From: an uncultured Corynebacterium sp. | Lineage (GTDB): Bacteria; Actinomycetota; Actinomycetes; Mycobacteriales; Mycobacteriaceae | DNA: 64,000 bases | Assembly (NCBI RefSeq): GCF_946222835.1 | Contig: NZ_CAMIHD010000003.1 | Span: forward strand, 62,001-126,000 | Reading direction: 5' to 3' | Part shown: positions 35,298 to 43,004 of the stretch, piece after piece | How positions within the stretch are numbered: the stretch's first letter is position 1 | Layout of the letters: every line of letters begins with the position of its first letter | Made by a program: the position numbers and the translations under genes | The notes under the pieces: generated by a model | The model's database searches: none | What the model saw: only the letters and a program-made list of their open reading frames with translations | What the model was told of the DNA's origin: nothing

Positions 35298-37666
35298 TAG
35301 TTATCTTCTTGCTTATCGTCCTCGCGCGCATAGGGGTTCTTGCGGCGATCCTTCTCATCCCAACCAGGGGTAAACCACTGGCGGGTCTCAGCGTCAGCAT
35401 CTCGGTCGGCATCCGGCTTGTGGTGCTTACCCCCGCCGGTGGCGGGACGCGCCGCCGGACGCGCAGTCGGACGGGCAGCAGCTTCGGAAGCCTGAGTGAG
35501 CTGAGTGTCGCGGGCCGGTTGTGTCGGCTGGGCGGACTGGCTTGGCTTGGTGTCCTTGCTTTCCTTGGCGGGGCGGCTGCCCAACTCGCGGGCAGTATCC
35601 GGATCGACATAGTCGCCGGCGTGCTGGCCAAAGTTGAAGCCCACCTCGCCCTTCGGCTCTTCGCCGGCGAGGCGACGCTCGCGGGCGGCCCGGGAGGCGT
35701 CGAGAAGCGTCATGCGCTTCGGCAGCTCCTCGCCGCGCTCCTTGGCCAGCTCGACCGGGGTCTTCACTGGGGCATAACCAATCTGGCGGGGGAAGCGATC
35801 ATCTTCACCTGGGAAGACGTCGAAGGCCTCGCGCGGCTCAATACCATCGAAGATGCGCTCCAGGTCGGGGCGGCGCAGGGTTTCCTTCTCCAGCAGAGCC
35901 TCGGCCAGCTTATCCAGGTAGTAGCGGTTATTGCGCAGGATGTCATAGGCCTGCTCGTGCGCGCGCTCGAGCAGGTAGCGCATCTGCTCATCAATCTTGG
36001 AGGCAACCTCATCGGAGTAATCGATGGAGCCGCCGCCACCCATCTGGCTGAAGGGATCGCCTTGCTCCTTGCCGTACTTCACGGTGCCGAGCTCCGGCGA
36101 GAAGCCGTACTCGGTGAGCATGGAACGAGCAATCTTGGTGGCGTTTTCGATATCAGAGGACGCACCGGTAGTCGGCGCGCCGAAGACCAGTTCCTCGGCC
36201 GCACGGCCGCCCATGGCAAAGACCAAGCGGGAGAAAAGCTCATCGCGGGTGTACATGCCCTTGTCATCTTCTTGCGAAGTCATGGCGTGGCCGCCGGTGC
36301 GACCGCGGGCCAGGATGGTGACCTTGTACACGCGCTCAATATCCTTAAGGGCCCACGCGGAAAGGGTGTGCCCGCCCTCGTGATAAGCAGTGACCTTCTT
36401 CTCGTGTTCGGAGATGATCTTGCCTTGGCGGCGCGGGCCACCCACCACGCGGTCAGTGGCCTCTTCTAAAGCGTCATAAGTAATAACGTTGCCGCCAATG
36501 CGAGCGGTAAGCAGGGCGGCCTCGTTGAGCACATTGGCTAGGTCCGCGCCGGACATGCCGGCGGTGCGCTTAGCCAGCTGCGCTACGTCGACCTCTTCTG
36601 CCAGCGGCTTATTCTTCGCATGCACACGCAGGATCTGCTCACGGCCGGCTAGGTCGGGGTTGGTAACCGGGATCTGGCGGTCGAAGCGGCCTGGGCGCAG
36701 CAGCGCCGGATCGAGGATGTCCGGGCGGTTGGTAGCGGCGATAAGAATAACGCCCTCGCGGTCACCAAAGCCGTCCATTTCTACCAAGAGCTGGTTGAGG
36801 GTCTGCTCGCGCTCATCGTGCCCGCCGCCGGTGCCGGAACCGCGCTGGCGGCCGACCGCGTCAATCTCGTCCACGAAGATAATGCAGGGGCTGTTTTCCT
36901 TCGCCTGCTTGAACAGGTCGCGCACGCGGGAGGCACCCACACCAACGAACATCTCCACAAAGTCGGAACCGGAGATGGAGTAGAACGGTACGCCGGCCTC
37001 GCCGGCCACGGCGCGGGCAAGCAAGGTTTTACCGGTGCCGGGAGGGCCGTAGAGCAGCACGCCGCGCGGGATCTTGGCGCCTAGATCGTGGTAGCGGGTG
37101 GGGTCTTCCAGGAAGTCCTTGATCTCTTGCAGCTCGTCCACGGCCTCGTCTGCGCCAGCCACATCCTCAAAAGTATTGGTCGGCATATCCTTGGTCAGTT
37201 CCTTGGCCTTGGAACCGCCGATGCCAAACATGCCGCCGGCGCCTTGCTGCATGCGGGACATGAGCCAGAAGAGCACACCGAAGAGGATGAGCATAGGCAG
37301 CAGCATGCTGAGCATGGAGCCGAGGAAGGATTCTTGCGTGACATTGGTCTGGTACTTCTGGGCACCAGAATCCTTAACAGAGTTAAAGACCTGCTCGGAG
37401 GCGCGGGCCGGGTACTTGGCCACAATCTCCTTCACGCCTTCGCGCTCATCTACCGTGATTTCGTCCTTGAGCTTGATGCGCAGGCGCTGCTCACGGTCAT
37501 CAATTTCCACCTCATCGACGTTTTTGTCTTTGAGCTGGGTCAGTGCAACGGAGGTATCCGCTTGCACGTAGCCGCGGGCATCGTTGCTAAAGAAGGTAAA
37601 GGCGTACAGCGCGATAAGGATAAGTGCCGCTATCCCGCCGTAGCGAATAATCTTGTTGTTTTTCAT
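35297..37666 (-). CDS. ftsH: ATP-dependent zinc metalloprotease FtsH
   Basis: 789 residues. Membrane-bound AAA protease. Two transmembrane helices (IIRYGGIAALILIALYAFTFF and FLGSMLSMLLPMLILFGVLFWLM) flank an outer domain of about 90 residues. The AAA part has Walker A GPPGTGKT, Walker B IIFVDEIDAVG and the SRH RPDILDPALLRPGRFDRQI. The zinc site is HEGGH (HExxH). The C-terminal 150 residues are low-complexity (Pro, Thr, Ala, Asp, Arg), as in actinobacterial FtsH. It degrades unfolded membrane proteins and regulators. Upstream 12 bp is hpt; folE overlaps its stop. Confidence 0.97.
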   Translation of the reverse strand: MKNNKIIRYGGIAALILIALYAFTFFSNDARGYVQADTSVALTQLKDKNVDEVEIDDREQRLRIKLKDEITVDEREGVKEIVAKYPARASEQVFNSVKDSGAQKYQTNVTQESFLGSMLSMLLPMLILFGVLFWLMSRMQQGAGGMFGIGGSKAKELTKDMPTNTFEDVAGADEAVDELQEIKDFLEDPTRYHDLGAKIPRGVLLYGPPGTGKTLLARAVAGEAGVPFYSISGSDFVEMFVGVGASRVRDLFKQAKENSPCIIFVDEIDAVGRQRGSGTGGGHDEREQTLNQLLVEMDGFGDREGVILIAATNRPDILDPALLRPGRFDRQIPVTNPDLAGREQILRVHAKNKPLAEEVDVAQLAKRTAGMSGADLANVLNEAALLTARIGGNVITYDALEEATDRVVGGPRRQGKIISEHEKKVTAYHEGGHTLSAWALKDIERVYKVTILARGRTGGHAMTSQEDDKGMYTRDELFSRLVFAMGGRAAEELVFGAPTTGASSDIENATKIARSMLTEYGFSPELGTVKYGKEQGDPFSQMGGGGSIDYSDEVASKIDEQMRYLLERAHEQAYDILRNNRYYLDKLAEALLEKETLRRPDLERIFDGIEPREAFDVFPGEDDRFPRQIGYAPVKTPVELAKERGEELPKRMTLLDASRAARERRLAGEEPKGEVGFNFGQHAGDYVDPDTARELGSRPAKESKDTKPSQSAQPTQPARDTQLTQASEAAARPTARPAARPATGGGKHHKPDADRDADAETRQWFTPGWDEKDRRKNPYAREDDKQEDN

Positions 37667-37678
37667 TACTGCGCGATT

Positions 37679-38266
37679 TTAGTTGGTGGTATAGACATCG
37701 GGATGGAGGGTGCCCACGTAAGGGAGATCGCGGTAGCGTTCCGCATAATCCAGCCCGTAGCCGATGACGAATTCATTAGGGATATCAAACCCCACGTCCA
37801 GCAAATCGATTTGGGCCTTGACTACTTCCGGCTTGCGCAGCAGGGTAACCACATTCAGCGAAGCGGGGTTGCGGCCTTCCAAGTTGCGGATGAGCCACGA
37901 CAGAGTGAGGCCGGAATCGATGATGTCCTCCACAATGAGCACGTTGCGCCCAGCAATATCGCGGTCCAGGTCCTTCAAAATGCGCACCACACCGGAGGAC
38001 GAGGTGGAGGCGCCGTAGGAGGACACGGCCATAAACTCCAACTCGGAGGGGATAGATAGCTTGCGCGCGAAATCCGTAAGGAAGAAGGCCGCGCCCTTGA
38101 GCACGCAGACCAAAAGCAGGTCTTGCTCAGAGTCGGCATACTTTTCTGAGACCATATCCGCGAGTTCTTGGACGCGGTTTTGCAGTTCCTCTTCTCCAAT
38201 GAGGATTGCTTCTACATCGTCACCGTAGCGGTTTGCGGGAACGGCGAAGTCTTTCTTGTCGTGCAC
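37679..38266 (-). CDS. hpt: hypoxanthine-guanine phosphoribosyltransferase
   Basis: 195 residues from GTG 38266 with AAAGGAG eight bases before it. It salvages hypoxanthine and guanine with PRPP. The PRPP loop VLIVEDIIDSGLTLSWL is intact, preceded by LLLVCVLKGAAFFLTDFARKL and a flexible loop FMAVSSYGASTSSSG. Order dacB-tilS-hpt-ftsH is conserved in actinobacteria. Confidence 0.95.
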   Translation of the reverse strand: MHDKKDFAVPANRYGDDVEAILIGEEELQNRVQELADMVSEKYADSEQDLLLVCVLKGAAFFLTDFARKLSIPSELEFMAVSSYGASTSSSGVVRILKDLDRDIAGRNVLIVEDIIDSGLTLSWLIRNLEGRNPASLNVVTLLRKPEVVKAQIDLLDVGFDIPNEFVIGYGLDYAERYRDLPYVGTLHPDVYTTN

Positions 38267-38278
38267 GTGTGCGCTCCT

Positions 38279-39229
38279 TTAATGACCAGACAATAGTGCC
38301 AGTTTGCCACCTATACGGGCTACTTCCAACCTCTGCCCCACCTGCCGCGCCGATCGCACGGCCACCGGGCCTTGCCCATGCCAGTGGGTGCACAGCTTGC
38401 CGACGTCCCCCACTCCCCTCCTTGTTACCTCTACTCCCTCGCTGACCAGCCACGCCGCGATTGCCCGCCGGCGCCGCGGTTCCGCCATCGCCGCCAGCTC
38501 GGCGCAGTCGGTGGTGGGTGGGGTGCGCAGGGCGGCGTCGTCAAGCGCGGCGTCGCCTGCGGCTTGCGCCAGCGCTGGCACCGCATCCCCGCCGATGATG
38601 TGGCTCAGCTGCGGGATAACCTCGCGGCGCAGCGCCACCCGGCGGAAATTTGTATCCGCGTTCTGTGGGTCCTGCCATACCGAAAGGCCCAGCTCTGCGC
38701 AGGCGCCCTCGGTATCGGCGCGGCGCACGTTCAGCAGCGGCCGCACCACGCTGGCGCCCTCCACCTCGCTGCGCTCGCTCATGCCGGCCACTCGCCCACG
38801 CAGCGCGCCCAGCAGCAGCGTTTCGGCCTGGTCATCGGCCGTGTGTGCCACAGCTACCTCTAGCCCTTCGGCCGCACAGGCGGCGGCTAGCGCCCGATAG
38901 CGCGCCACTCGCGCGGCCGCCTCCATCGACTCCGGTCCTGTCCCTGCACCGGCCCCAACGCTGAGCACCCGCGCCCGCGCACCTAGCTTTCGCGCCTGCT
39001 CGGCCGCGCGCTCGGCCTGCGTCCTCGATCCGTCCTGCAGTCCGTGATCCACACACAGCGCAAGCACGTCATGCCCCTCCGCCACGAGCGCCGCCGTGAG
39101 CGCCAGCGAGTCCGCACCCCCAGAAAGCCCCACCGCCACGGCGCGGTTAAGGGCCGCAGCACGCACGCCGCGTCGACAAGCCAAAAAGTGCGGAGAGACC
39201 CGCGGCCAGAAGGGCTTTTTAGAACTCAT
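38279..39229 (-). CDS. tilS: tRNA(Ile)-lysidine synthetase
   Basis: 316 residues from ATG 39229, which overlaps the dacB stop by 11 bases; the longer open frame upstream is coding for dacB, not tilS. TilS ligates lysine to C34 of the AUA-reading tRNA-Ile. The PP-loop ATP motif is AVGLSGGADSLALTAAL (about residues 30-46), followed by LCVDHGLQDGSRTQAERA and VAHTADDQAETLLLGALRGR. C-terminal domains of the E. coli enzyme are missing, the short actinobacterial form. Confidence 0.92.
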   Translation of the reverse strand: MSSKKPFWPRVSPHFLACRRGVRAAALNRAVAVGLSGGADSLALTAALVAEGHDVLALCVDHGLQDGSRTQAERAAEQARKLGARARVLSVGAGAGTGPESMEAAARVARYRALAAACAAEGLEVAVAHTADDQAETLLLGALRGRVAGMSERSEVEGASVVRPLLNVRRADTEGACAELGLSVWQDPQNADTNFRRVALRREVIPQLSHIIGGDAVPALAQAAGDAALDDAALRTPPTTDCAELAAMAEPRRRRAIAAWLVSEGVEVTRRGVGDVGKLCTHWHGQGPVAVRSARQVGQRLEVARIGGKLALLSGH

Positions 39230-40505
39230 GCAGCGCAGAAGCCAATGCGTCCTGGGCCTTGCGGGCGGCCAAGATATCGCCGTCATTGACAAGGAAAGCA
39301 AAGGCATAAACGCGACCCGAATTGCCCTGCGCGGTGCCGGCCAGGGCCGAAACCCCCGTCAGCGTGCCGGTCTTGGCGCGCACATAGCCCTTGGCCGCGG
39401 AATCCCCATAGCGCTCGTACAAGGTGCCATCACCGCCAGCCACGGGAAGGTAGGACACCAGCGGGCGCAGGCGCGGATCCTCAACCGCCCCATTAATAAG
39501 CTGCGTCAAAAGCCCGGCCGTGAGCCGATTGTCTTCCGATAGCCCGGAGTTGTCCTTAATATCCACGCCCTCGACGTCGAATCCCTGCTCCCGAAGAACC
39601 GCGAGCGTGGCCTCCGTAGCGCCTTCAAAGCTAGCCTCCTTGCCGCGCGAAACCGCCAGCTCACGGGCAATGGCCTCCGCCATGACGTTATCGGAATGAC
39701 GCACCATCTCCCGAGCGCGGTCGGCCAACGGTGGCGAATCCACGCTCGCTAGCTCCTGCGCATTCTCGGCCACAGAGCCCATGCCCGTCTTAACTGCGCC
39801 AAGGCGTTCGCCCAGCTGCTTAGCGACGTCCAAAGCCGGCTCATGACTACGCGGAACATCCCCCGTCGTCGCCCCCAAACGTCCGCCGTAGAGCATGGCC
39901 GGTTCCATCGGCGCGACGAAGCCACCGTCTACGTTTTCCGGGTCCCAGCCCGGGGCCTGCGGCTCGCCTTTCCACGCAGAAGTATCAATGAACACGCCCT
40001 CGACTTGATCGATATTCTGAGAAATCTGCTCAGCCAAGTCATCGAGCTGTTCGTGCGTCATCCATACATCACCCGCAGCCTTGATGACCACGTTCTTCTC
40101 ATTCGCACCGCGGTAGACCTTAGTGGTGATTTTCTGGTTCTCATCCAGCGCCAACGTCGCCGCCGCGGTGGTGAGCACCTTCGTAGACGAGGCCGGGGTG
40201 AGCTGCTTATCCGCATCGCGCTGCCACACCACGTCACCGGTCTCGGTATCGATTACCTCACCGCCGAACGTGGCGAGGTCCTTATTCTTAGAGAGCTCGT
40301 CCAGCTTCGCGCTGAGCGCATCTAGGTCTGCTTCACCTGGCTCAGCAGTGCGCAATGGATTCTCGGGAGCCTCGACCGCCTGCGCCTCCCCGTGCGAGAG
40401 ATCGCCGTATTCGCGCTGGAGGGTAACGCCCAGCGCAGCCGTACCTCCGACCGCTGCCGCTACCACGAGCGCGGTCGCTGACCACCAAACATGCTTTGCT
40501 TTCAT
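39219..40505 (-). CDS. dacB: D-alanyl-D-alanine carboxypeptidase/endopeptidase (PBP4 family)
   Basis: 428 residues from ATG 40505 (MKAKHVWW); the frame is open further but overlaps the ppa promoter. N-terminal signal or anchor helix (SATALVVAAAVGGTAALGV). Penicillin-binding motifs: S106-x-x-K109 in PASSTKVLT, SDN in RHSDNVMAEAIA, KTG in RAKTGTLTGVSALAG. It trims stem peptides of peptidoglycan outside the membrane. Divergent from ppa with an 82-bp gap. Confidence 0.93.
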   Translation of the reverse strand: MKAKHVWWSATALVVAAAVGGTAALGVTLQREYGDLSHGEAQAVEAPENPLRTAEPGEADLDALSAKLDELSKNKDLATFGGEVIDTETGDVVWQRDADKQLTPASSTKVLTTAAATLALDENQKITTKVYRGANEKNVVIKAAGDVWMTHEQLDDLAEQISQNIDQVEGVFIDTSAWKGEPQAPGWDPENVDGGFVAPMEPAMLYGGRLGATTGDVPRSHEPALDVAKQLGERLGAVKTGMGSVAENAQELASVDSPPLADRAREMVRHSDNVMAEAIARELAVSRGKEASFEGATEATLAVLREQGFDVEGVDIKDNSGLSEDNRLTAGLLTQLINGAVEDPRLRPLVSYLPVAGGDGTLYERYGDSAAKGYVRAKTGTLTGVSALAGTAQGNSGRVYAFAFLVNDGDILAARKAQDALASALHEF

Positions 40506-40587
40506 TGCCTTTAACCCTAGCGCGAATCCGCAACGCGCTAGACTATGGGCAGTAATTGATACCCAATCCCCCATGGAGGACATCGCT

Positions 40588-41061
40588 GTGAGCGTTGAAG
40601 TAACCATTGAAATCCCGAAGGGCTCCCGCAACAAGTACGAGGTTGACCACGAGTCCGGCAAGGTCTACCTCGACCGTTACCTGTTCACCCCGATGGCTTA
40701 CCCGGCTGACTATGGCTTCATCGACCACACCCTGGGCGAGGACGGCGACCCGCTCGACGCCCTGGTCATCCTGCCGGAGCCGGTCTTCCCGGGCGTAGTC
40801 GTTGAGGCCCGCATCGTCGGCGTCTTCAAGATGACCGACGAGGCCGGCGGCGACGACAAGCTGCTCGCCGTCATCGATGACCCGCGCTGGGAGCGCTACC
40901 AGGACATCAACGATGTGGAGCAGCACATCAAGGACGAAATCGAGCACTTCTTCGTCCACTACAAGGACCTGGAGCCGAACAAGGAAGTTTCCGGCTCCGG
41001 CTGGGGCGACAAGGCCGAGGCAGAGAAGATCCTCGAAGAGGCAAAGGCTCGCTTCAAGTAA
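40588..41061 (+). CDS. ppa: inorganic pyrophosphatase, family I
   Basis: 157 residues from GTG 40588, chosen because GGAGGA lies seven bases before it; the ATG at 40573 would have none. It hydrolyses pyrophosphate with magnesium. Key motifs: EIPKGSRNKYEVD, YLDRYLFTPMAYPADYGFI, and the metal-binding signature EDGDPLDALVI with three Asp, then DDKLLAVIDDPRW. Conserved divergence from dacB. Short hexameric form normal for bacteria. Confidence 0.96.
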   Translation: MSVEVTIEIPKGSRNKYEVDHESGKVYLDRYLFTPMAYPADYGFIDHTLGEDGDPLDALVILPEPVFPGVVVEARIVGVFKMTDEAGGDDKLLAVIDDPRWERYQDINDVEQHIKDEIEHFFVHYKDLEPNKEVSGSGWGDKAEAEKILEEAKARFK

Positions 41062-41131
41062 GCTTTCTGGGTCTTGACGCTGGTCCTGGCCCAGGGCCGG
41101 GGCCGGGGCGTTTCCGGAGCGCCTCCCGGGC

Positions 41132-41191
41132 GTTTCGATCAAATAGCACCGCGAAAGCGGCGGTTTCCAAAGCCTTATTTGATCGAAATGC
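41132..41191. repeat. 57-bp hairpin element, copy 1
   Basis: TTCGATCA at 41134-41141 faces TGATCGAA at 41180-41187; the pairing extends to 13 bases (TTTCGATCAAATA with TATTTGATCGAAA). Between them is an inner stem CCGC-GAAA-GCGG. A CCCCTTTTTT run follows at 41191, so this copy may also act as the ppa terminator. A second copy lies at 41259-41315. Confidence 0.7.
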
Positions 41192-41258
41192 CCCTTTTTT
41201 ATCCCTTTTCCTGTCCACTCGGCACTCCCCGCGACAGCACCCCGCTCCCGCAGTACAA

Positions 41259-41315
41259 TTCGATCACATTGCAGGCCGAAATCACCGGCCTCGGGGGACT
41301 TAAATGATCGAAATG
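41259..41315. repeat. 57-bp hairpin element, copy 2
   Basis: TTCGATCA at 41259-41266 faces TGATCGAA at 41305-41312, start-to-start 46 bp exactly as in copy 1, with an inner stem GGCC-N9-GGCC. The two copies align without gaps over 57 bases with about 60 percent identity by eye, ends best conserved (both finish TGATCGAAATG). This copy touches the start of the DUF559-like gene. Confidence 0.68.
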
Positions 41316-41334
41316 AATGCCTGGGGGTGGGCGT

Positions 41335-42156
41335 ATGAGAATTTTCACCACGCGCACGGCCGCGCGCCGCGCTACCAATAACCAACCCGTGAAAATCTGC
41401 CACGGTCTCTACGCCGAAAGAGAGCCCTCGCCGCGCGAACTCGCGGAAATCGTCTCTCAGCGCTGGCCCGACTCGGCGCTCGACGGCTACTCGTGCGCCC
41501 GCCACTACCTCGGCCACGCTTTAGGATTTCCCCTTCACTTTCTGCGCGCGGGAACAATGGCCTCCAGCCCGTACTTTCGCACCCGGCGCGCCCGGCCGAA
41601 GGCACTTGGCCAGTTCGACGGCATTAACGTATGCAATCCCCTGCAGGCCACGGAGATCATGGCGGAAGAAGACGCTGTCGCCTTTCTCGAGGCATGCTTT
41701 GCCGGCCAGTACGGCGCCTCCCAGATGGAGGGCCACATGCTCGACTTCCAGCGCTTCCCGCGGCGCACCCGGCGCGTGTTAGAAAGCACCATCCTCGGCG
41801 CCGATAGCGTCCCAGAACGAAACCTCACTCGCGGGCTTCGGCCCCATGTCACCGTCCACAATAACCGGTACATAGGCCCTTACCGCTGGGATTTACTCTT
41901 GGAAGAGCACAAGGTGGCTATCGAGGTCGACGGCTACGCCTACCACCAGGGCGAGAGCCAGCAGCGATTCGAAATTGACCGCCAGAAGCTCAACGACGCC
42001 GTCCAAAGAGGCTACAAACCCCTCCATTTCACCGCCGCCACAATCCAGCACCACCTCGACGTAGCCTTAAACCAGGTACTCGCCATTGTTCGGGGGAAGG
42101 GCGAGCATATAAACCCACCTTGGCAGTGGCATCACTACTGGCGGTTCCAGCACTAG
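41335..42156 (+). CDS. DUF559-like endonuclease-fold protein
   Basis: 273 residues from ATG 41335 (GGGGGTGGG upstream; an ATG at 41317 adds six residues). The C-terminal ~90 residues read VHNNRYIGPYRWDLLLEEHK, then VAIEVDGYAYH and a run to FTAATIQHHLDVALNQV, the Vsr/restriction-like fold of actinobacterial DUF559 proteins, with the D...E-V-D metal pattern present. The N-terminal part resembles the winged-helix portion found in such proteins (VKICHGLYAEREPSPRELA). Function unproven; nuclease activity is inferred from fold. No toxin or antitoxin partner gene is adjacent. Confidence 0.65.
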   Translation: MRIFTTRTAARRATNNQPVKICHGLYAEREPSPRELAEIVSQRWPDSALDGYSCARHYLGHALGFPLHFLRAGTMASSPYFRTRRARPKALGQFDGINVCNPLQATEIMAEEDAVAFLEACFAGQYGASQMEGHMLDFQRFPRRTRRVLESTILGADSVPERNLTRGLRPHVTVHNNRYIGPYRWDLLLEEHKVAIEVDGYAYHQGESQQRFEIDRQKLNDAVQRGYKPLHFTAATIQHHLDVALNQVLAIVRGKGEHINPPWQWHHYWRFQH

Positions 42157-42211
42157 CGCAACGACACCGCGCGGCTGACCCATATGCGCACGAGTAACTA
42201 AGGTGAATGGC

Positions 42212-42508
42212 ATGAAAAACGTTCAACCAAATGAAGTACCAGAAGGCGCACAGCTTATTGACGTCCGCGAGAACGACGAGTGGGCAGTGGAGCGCGCAAA
42301 GGGCGCGACCCATATCCCAATGAGCGAGATTACGGGTCGCATCCAGGAAATCGACCCGGACAAGGATATCTACGTCATTTGCCACGCGGGCGGCCGCAGC
42401 ATGCAGGTCTGCCAGTATCTGGAGCATGCGCTGGGCTGGGACACCATTAACGTCGATGGCGGCACGGATAAGTGGAAGGCTTCCGGGCTTCCCATCGAAA
42501 CGGATTAA
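42212..42508 (+). CDS. rhodanese-like domain protein
   Basis: 98 residues from ATG 42212, with AAGGTG six bases before it. Single rhodanese domain: VPEGAQLIDVRENDEW at the start, active-site loop VICHAGGRSMQVCQYL with the catalytic Cys, and VDGGTDKWKASGLPI at the end. It moves sulfane sulfur in the cytoplasm. A 37-bp gap with a palindrome separates it from marR; co-regulation with the downstream synthetase is possible. Confidence 0.92.
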   Translation: MKNVQPNEVPEGAQLIDVRENDEWAVERAKGATHIPMSEITGRIQEIDPDKDIYVICHAGGRSMQVCQYLEHALGWDTINVDGGTDKWKASGLPIETD

Positions 42509-42523
42509 TTGGCCTTAACCAAT
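42508..42523. promoter_or_regulatory. candidate MarR operator
   Basis: ATTGG-CCTTAA-CCAAT is a 16-base inverted repeat with a palindromic-like centre, 22 bp before the MarR gene. Placement fits autoregulation of the marR-synthetase unit. GGGATTATGATGATGG after it may contain the -10 and start region. Confidence 0.5.
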
Positions 42524-42545
42524 CTTTTGGGATTATGATGATGGT

Positions 42546-43004
42546 ATGTCTTCCACGAATAATTCTGTAATCCCAACGACCCTGCTCGAATCCCCGTCGT
42601 TCCAGTTGGAACGCCTCCGCCGCCGCACCCGCGATGGTGTCGAGACCGCTCTGCAGACCAAGCAGACGACGCTGCGCGAGTACTGGGTCCTTACCTGCCT
42701 GGTGGACGCGGATGCTGCGTCGCAGTCCTACCTCTCCGAGACCCTGGCCATTGATGCTTCTGACATGGTGCGTCTTATCGACGCCCTCGAGGACCGCGGC
42801 TGGGCCAAGCGCGAGCGCGACCCGAAGGATCGCCGCCGCCAGATCGTCGCGTCCACCAAGAAGGGCGCAAAGGTCCACAAGGACTTGGCGGAGCTTGTTT
42901 CCGCCGCCGAGGACGAGGCTTTGGATGAGTCCACCAATAAGCAGCTCAAGCACCTGCGTAAGTTGGCCAAGTCCATCATTGCCGCGGACGAAGAAGAGGC
43001 GTAA
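42546..43004 (+). CDS. MarR family transcriptional regulator
   Basis: 152 residues. Winged helix typical of MarR: LREYWVLTCLVDADAASQSYL, SETLAIDASDMVRLIDALEDRGW, then the wing KRERDPKDRRRQIVASTKKG. Long N- and C-terminal helices for dimerisation. TAA is followed directly by the ATG of the 1300-residue synthetase, so it is almost certainly co-transcribed with it and a candidate controller of it. The inducer is unknown. Confidence 0.92.
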   Translation: MSSTNNSVIPTTLLESPSFQLERLRRRTRDGVETALQTKQTTLREYWVLTCLVDADAASQSYLSETLAIDASDMVRLIDALEDRGWAKRERDPKDRRRQIVASTKKGAKVHKDLAELVSAAEDEALDESTNKQLKHLRKLAKSIIAADEEEA

